Shown here piece by piece: positions 5,492 to 7,778 of a stretch of DNA of 7,778 bases. The DNA is from Armatimonadota bacterium (GTDB lineage: Bacteria; Sysuimicrobiota; Sysuimicrobiia; Sysuimicrobiales; Humicultoraceae). Position numbers and translations under genes: made by a program. Under the pieces are notes generated by a model. The model saw nothing but the letters and a program-made list of their open reading frames with translations, did no database searches and was not told the DNA's origin. The first letter of the stretch is position 1. Each line of letters begins with the position of its first letter. The stretch lies in NCBI GenBank assembly GCA_016199305.1, contig JACQGZ010000019.1:1-7778 (forward strand), read 5' to 3'.

Positions 5492-6895
5492 ATGCGTATG
5501 CCTGAGCCCTATGATCTCGTGGTCATCGGCGCAGGGCCGGGCGGCTACGTCGGCGCCATCCGCGCGGCGCAGCTGGGGCTGCGCATCGCCCTGATCGAGC
5601 GCGACAAGGTCGGCGGCACCTGCCTCCACTACGGCTGCATCCCCACCAAGGCGATGCTGCACACCGCGGAGGCCCTCGATCACCTGCGGGGCGCCCGCGA
5701 CCTGGGCATCACCCTCGGGGACCTGGCCCTGGATCTGGGAGCGGTGCACGCGCGCAAGGCCCGCGTGGTGGATCAACTCCACAAAGGGACGCAGTTCCTG
5801 ATGCGCAAGAATAAGATCGACGTCTTCAACGGCGAGGCCCGCTTCCTCACCGACCGCGAGGTGGGCGTGGCGTTGGCGGACGGGTCGGAGACCGCGATCG
5901 CGGGGAAGCACTTCCTCATCGCCACGGGTTCGGCGCCGCGCAGCGTCCCCGGCATCACGATCGACAACGACCGCATCCTGGACTCCACCGGCGCGCTGGC
6001 ACTCCAGGCGGTGCCCCGCCGCCTCGCCATCCTGGGGGCCGGGGCGGTGGGGGTGGAGTTCGCCAGCCTCTTCCGCGCCTTCGGGGCGGAGGTGACGCTG
6101 GTCGAACTGCTGCCCGCGATCGTGCCCCTGGAGGACGAGGAGATCGGCCAGCAACTGCAGCGGGCGTTCGAGCGCCGCGGGATCACAGTGCATCCCGGCA
6201 CCACCGCCGAGGCCGTGGAACGGCACGGCGACGAACTGGCTCTTACGCTGCGCAAGGGCGGCGAGAGCTCGACGGTCCCCGTGGATTACCTGCTGGTGGC
6301 GGTGGGACGCGCGCCGGTGCTGAAGGAGCTGGCGCCGGAGGAGGCGGGGGTGGCGCTGGACCGCGGCGCGGTGACCGTGGACGACGACCTGCGCACCTCG
6401 GTCGCCCACATCTTCGCCATCGGCGACGTGCTCAGCCGGCCCTTCCGCCTGGCCCACGTCGCCTCCGACGAAGCGATCGCGGCGGTGGAGACGATCGCCG
6501 GAGAGGAGCGCGCGCCGATCGACTATGGGGCGATCCCGCGCCCGACCTTCTGCATCCCGCAGGTGGCGACGATGGGCCTCTCCGAGCGGCAGGCCCGGGA
6601 GGCGGGGCGCGACGTAAAGGTGGGCCGCTTCCCCTTCCAGGCCAACTCCAAGGCCACGATCGAGGACGCCACCGAGGGGCTGGTCAAAGTGGTCGCGGAC
6701 GCGAAACTCGGCGAGATCCTGGGAATACACATGATTGGGGCGGGCGTGACCGAACTCCTGGCCGAGGGGGTCGCCGCCCGCTATCTGGAAGGCACCCTGG
6801 TGGAACTGGGGAGCGCGGTGCACTCGCATCCCACGCTCTCCGAGGCGCTGAAGGAAGCATCGCTGAACGCGCTGGGACGGGCGATCCACATTTGA
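5492..6895 (+). CDS. lpdA: Dihydrolipoyl dehydrogenase (E3)
   Basis: Flavoprotein that reoxidises the dihydrolipoyl groups of 2-oxoacid dehydrogenase complexes and reduces NAD+ to NADH in the cytoplasm. The 467-residue product has every expected element: FAD site GAGPGGY (residues 13-19), redox disulfide C44-x4-C49 in GGTCLHYGCIPTK, IATGSAPRSVPG (143-154), NAD site GAGAVG (182-187) with acidic E205 at the end of the second strand (NAD rather than NADP preference), second FAD motif AIGDVL, and the C-terminal catalytic pair H446/E451 in HSHPTLSEALKE. The LHxGCIPxK form of the disulfide motif is common in E3 enzymes of branched-chain complexes. The start is ATG 5492; ATG 5498 is an alternative and neither has a strong ribosome site, which suggests coupling to the gene 5 bases upstream. 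The E1 alpha gene follows after 41 bases, so this E3 probably serves that complex, and perhaps others in the cell. Confidence 0.97.
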   Translation: MRMPEPYDLVVIGAGPGGYVGAIRAAQLGLRIALIERDKVGGTCLHYGCIPTKAMLHTAEALDHLRGARDLGITLGDLALDLGAVHARKARVVDQLHKGTQFLMRKNKIDVFNGEARFLTDREVGVALADGSETAIAGKHFLIATGSAPRSVPGITIDNDRILDSTGALALQAVPRRLAILGAGAVGVEFASLFRAFGAEVTLVELLPAIVPLEDEEIGQQLQRAFERRGITVHPGTTAEAVERHGDELALTLRKGGESSTVPVDYLLVAVGRAPVLKELAPEEAGVALDRGAVTVDDDLRTSVAHIFAIGDVLSRPFRLAHVASDEAIAAVETIAGEERAPIDYGAIPRPTFCIPQVATMGLSERQAREAGRDVKVGRFPFQANSKATIEDATEGLVKVVADAKLGEILGIHMIGAGVTELLAEGVAARYLEGTLVELGSAVHSHPTLSEALKEASLNALGRAIHI

Positions 6896-6920
6896 GCCGC
6901 GGAGCCGGGCGGACCGCGGC
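6896..6920. repeat. Short GC-only hairpin between lpdA and E1 alpha
   Basis: GCCGCGG (6896-6902) and CCGCGGC (6914-6920) can form a perfect 7-bp stem with an 11-base loop, starting one base after the lpdA stop. No T-run follows, so it is not a standard intrinsic terminator. It may act as an mRNA processing or stability element, or be chance in GC-rich sequence. Confidence 0.35.
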
Positions 6921-6921
6921 C

Positions 6922-6928
6922 GGGGAGG
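6922..6928 (+). promoter_or_regulatory. Ribosome binding site of the E1 alpha gene
   Basis: GGGGAGG lies 8 bases before ATG 6937. It favours this ATG over the in-frame TTG 6892 that overlaps the lpdA stop. Confidence 0.65.
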
Positions 6929-6936
6929 CTGAGGCG

Positions 6937-7778
6937 ATGGCGGTGCGGGAGACCAGAGCGAAAGCGCCGGCGCGCCATGAGGTGCTGGGGCTGACCGACG
7001 AGGACGTCCTGGACATGTACTACTACATCGCGCTGGCCCGCGCGGTGGACGACCGGATGTGGGTGCTGCAGCGGGCGGGCAAGGCGATGTTCGTCATCTC
7101 CGGTCCCGGTCACGAGGGCTGCCAGGTCGGCGCGATGTGGCCGATGGACAAGACGCGCGACTGGTTTGTGCCCTTCTACCGCTCCATCGCGGCCTGCCTG
7201 GTCAAGGGGATGTCGCCGCGGGATATCCTGCTGGGGCTCTTCGCCCGCGCGGAGGATCCCAGCAGCGGCGGCCGGCAGATGCCGGGGCACTACGGCCACC
7301 CGCGCGTCAAGATCCTCTCCACCTCCAGTCCCGTGGGCACCCAGTACCCGCACGCGGTCGGGATCGCCTACGCGGCGAAGGTGCGCAAGAGCGGGGAGAT
7401 CACGATGGTCTCCATCGGCGAGGGCGGGACCAGCCAGGGCGACTGGCACGAGGCCCTGAACTTCGCCGCCGTCCACCGGTGCCCGGTGATCTTCGTGGTG
7501 GAGAACAACTTCTACGCCATCTCGGTCCCGCTGAAGCTGCAGATGGCCGTGGAGAGCGTGGCCACCCGCGCCGCCGGGTACGGCATGCCGGGGGTCTCGG
7601 TGGACGGGAGCGACGTCCTGGCCTGCTACGAGGCGGCCACGGCGGCCTACGCCAGGGCGAAACGGGGCGAAGGCCCAACGCTGATCGAGTACCGGGTGCA
7701 ACGCCTGGGCTCCCACAGCAGTGACGACCAGCAGGATCGCTACCGTCCCAAAGAAGAGATTGAGGCGTCGAAACGGCA
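6937..7778 (+). CDS. 2-oxoacid dehydrogenase E1 component, alpha subunit (branched-chain-like), 3' truncated by window
   Basis: Alpha subunit of the thiamine-diphosphate-dependent E1, which decarboxylates a 2-oxoacid and transfers the acyl group to the lipoyl arm of E2. The frame is open from ATG 6937 to the window end (280 residues seen; family members are usually about 330-400). Visible motifs: GPGHEG (56-61), the YR pair at 81-82, GGRQMPGHYGHP (111-122), and the thiamine-diphosphate/Mg site G161-E162-G163...SQGDWHEALNFA...ENN (189-191). The phosphorylation-loop motif HSSDD (260-264) is followed by RYRPKEE. GEG instead of GDG, YAISVP, YGMPG and HSSDD match branched-chain (BfmBAA/BkdA-like) enzymes better than pyruvate enzymes, but substrate cannot be fixed from sequence alone. 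The start has a good ribosome site at 6922-6928. It follows lpdA; E1 beta and lipoyl E2 genes would be expected beyond the window. Confidence 0.93.
   Translation, partial: MAVRETRAKAPARHEVLGLTDEDVLDMYYYIALARAVDDRMWVLQRAGKAMFVISGPGHEGCQVGAMWPMDKTRDWFVPFYRSIAACLVKGMSPRDILLGLFARAEDPSSGGRQMPGHYGHPRVKILSTSSPVGTQYPHAVGIAYAAKVRKSGEITMVSIGEGGTSQGDWHEALNFAAVHRCPVIFVVENNFYAISVPLKLQMAVESVATRAAGYGMPGVSVDGSDVLACYEAATAAYARAKRGEGPTLIEYRVQRLGSHSSDDQQDRYRPKEEIEASKR

Noticed and set aside
5483..6889. Open frame on the - strand covering lpdA
   Set aside because: It is the antisense shadow of a complete dihydrolipoyl dehydrogenase; the translation is rich in Arg, His and Gly with no recognisable domain.
6892..6936. 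TTG start for E1 alpha overlapping the lpdA stop (TTGA)
   Set aside because: It resembles the other stop/start overlaps here and is in frame, but it lacks a ribosome site, while ATG 6937 has GGGGAGG at the proper distance.
7059..7724. Complete + strand frame within the E1 alpha region
   Set aside because: It is out of frame with the E1 alpha gene, which has all cofactor motifs and runs open to the window end. The translation is Arg/Gly-rich without motifs.
1..7778. Mobile element, CRISPR array, tRNA or intrinsic terminator
   Set aside because: No transposase, integrase, regularly spaced repeats, tRNA-like cloverleaf or GC-stem-plus-T-run was seen. The window is almost wholly coding with gaps of at most 41 bases.

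Overview
The window is a dense, very GC-rich (about 70% by eye) stretch of bacterial chromosome. All eight recognisable genes lie on the + strand, with gaps of at most 41 bases and several stop/start overlaps. I see no mobile element, CRISPR array, tRNA or rRNA. NuoD resembles (from memory) the Thermus Nqo4 type of complex I subunit but has the shorter C-terminal half common in several non-proteobacterial lineages. Together with the branched-chain-type dehydrogenase genes, this suggests a high-GC aerobic or facultative bacterium of the Chloroflexota/Deinococcota/Actinomycetota kind or a related uncultured phylum. The phylum cannot be fixed from the sequence alone.

Region 1 (1-2307) is respiratory. 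The last codons of an unidentified upstream gene overlap nuoD, followed by nuoI and nuoC. These three encode the quinone-reducing and iron-sulfur connecting part of NADH:quinone oxidoreductase (complex I). The order D-I-C differs from the usual B-C-D...H-I order, and NuoC carries a roughly 60-residue Pro/Ala-rich linker whose DNA contains a 13-bp perfect inverted repeat.

Region 2 (about 2225-3436) encodes a winged-helix protein of the HTH_42 (AlkZ/YcaQ-like) DNA glycosylase superfamily. Its start is problematic: the only standard in-frame start that keeps the domain whole lies 83 bases inside nuoC.

Region 3 (3457-5486) encodes a membrane-anchored sulfite-oxidase-like molybdenum-cofactor protein and, by GTGA overlap, a small DUF2203 protein. 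The molybdoprotein has five predicted membrane spans with a twin-arginine motif immediately before the fifth. This is the layout expected of a protein inserted first by Sec and then by Tat.

Region 4 (5492-7778) carries dihydrolipoyl dehydrogenase (E3) and the start of a thiamine-diphosphate-dependent 2-oxoacid dehydrogenase E1 alpha subunit, most like branched-chain 2-oxoacid dehydrogenases. The gene is cut by the window end. E1 beta and E2 would be expected downstream.

Functionally, the 2-oxoacid dehydrogenase produces acyl-CoA and NADH, and complex I oxidises NADH and feeds the quinone pool. The molybdoprotein probably works on the outer face of the membrane. These links are inferred from known pathways. 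I did not find clear evidence of a wholly new system; the best leads are the Sec/Tat-type molybdoprotein, the palindrome inside nuoC, and the start of the HTH_42 gene.
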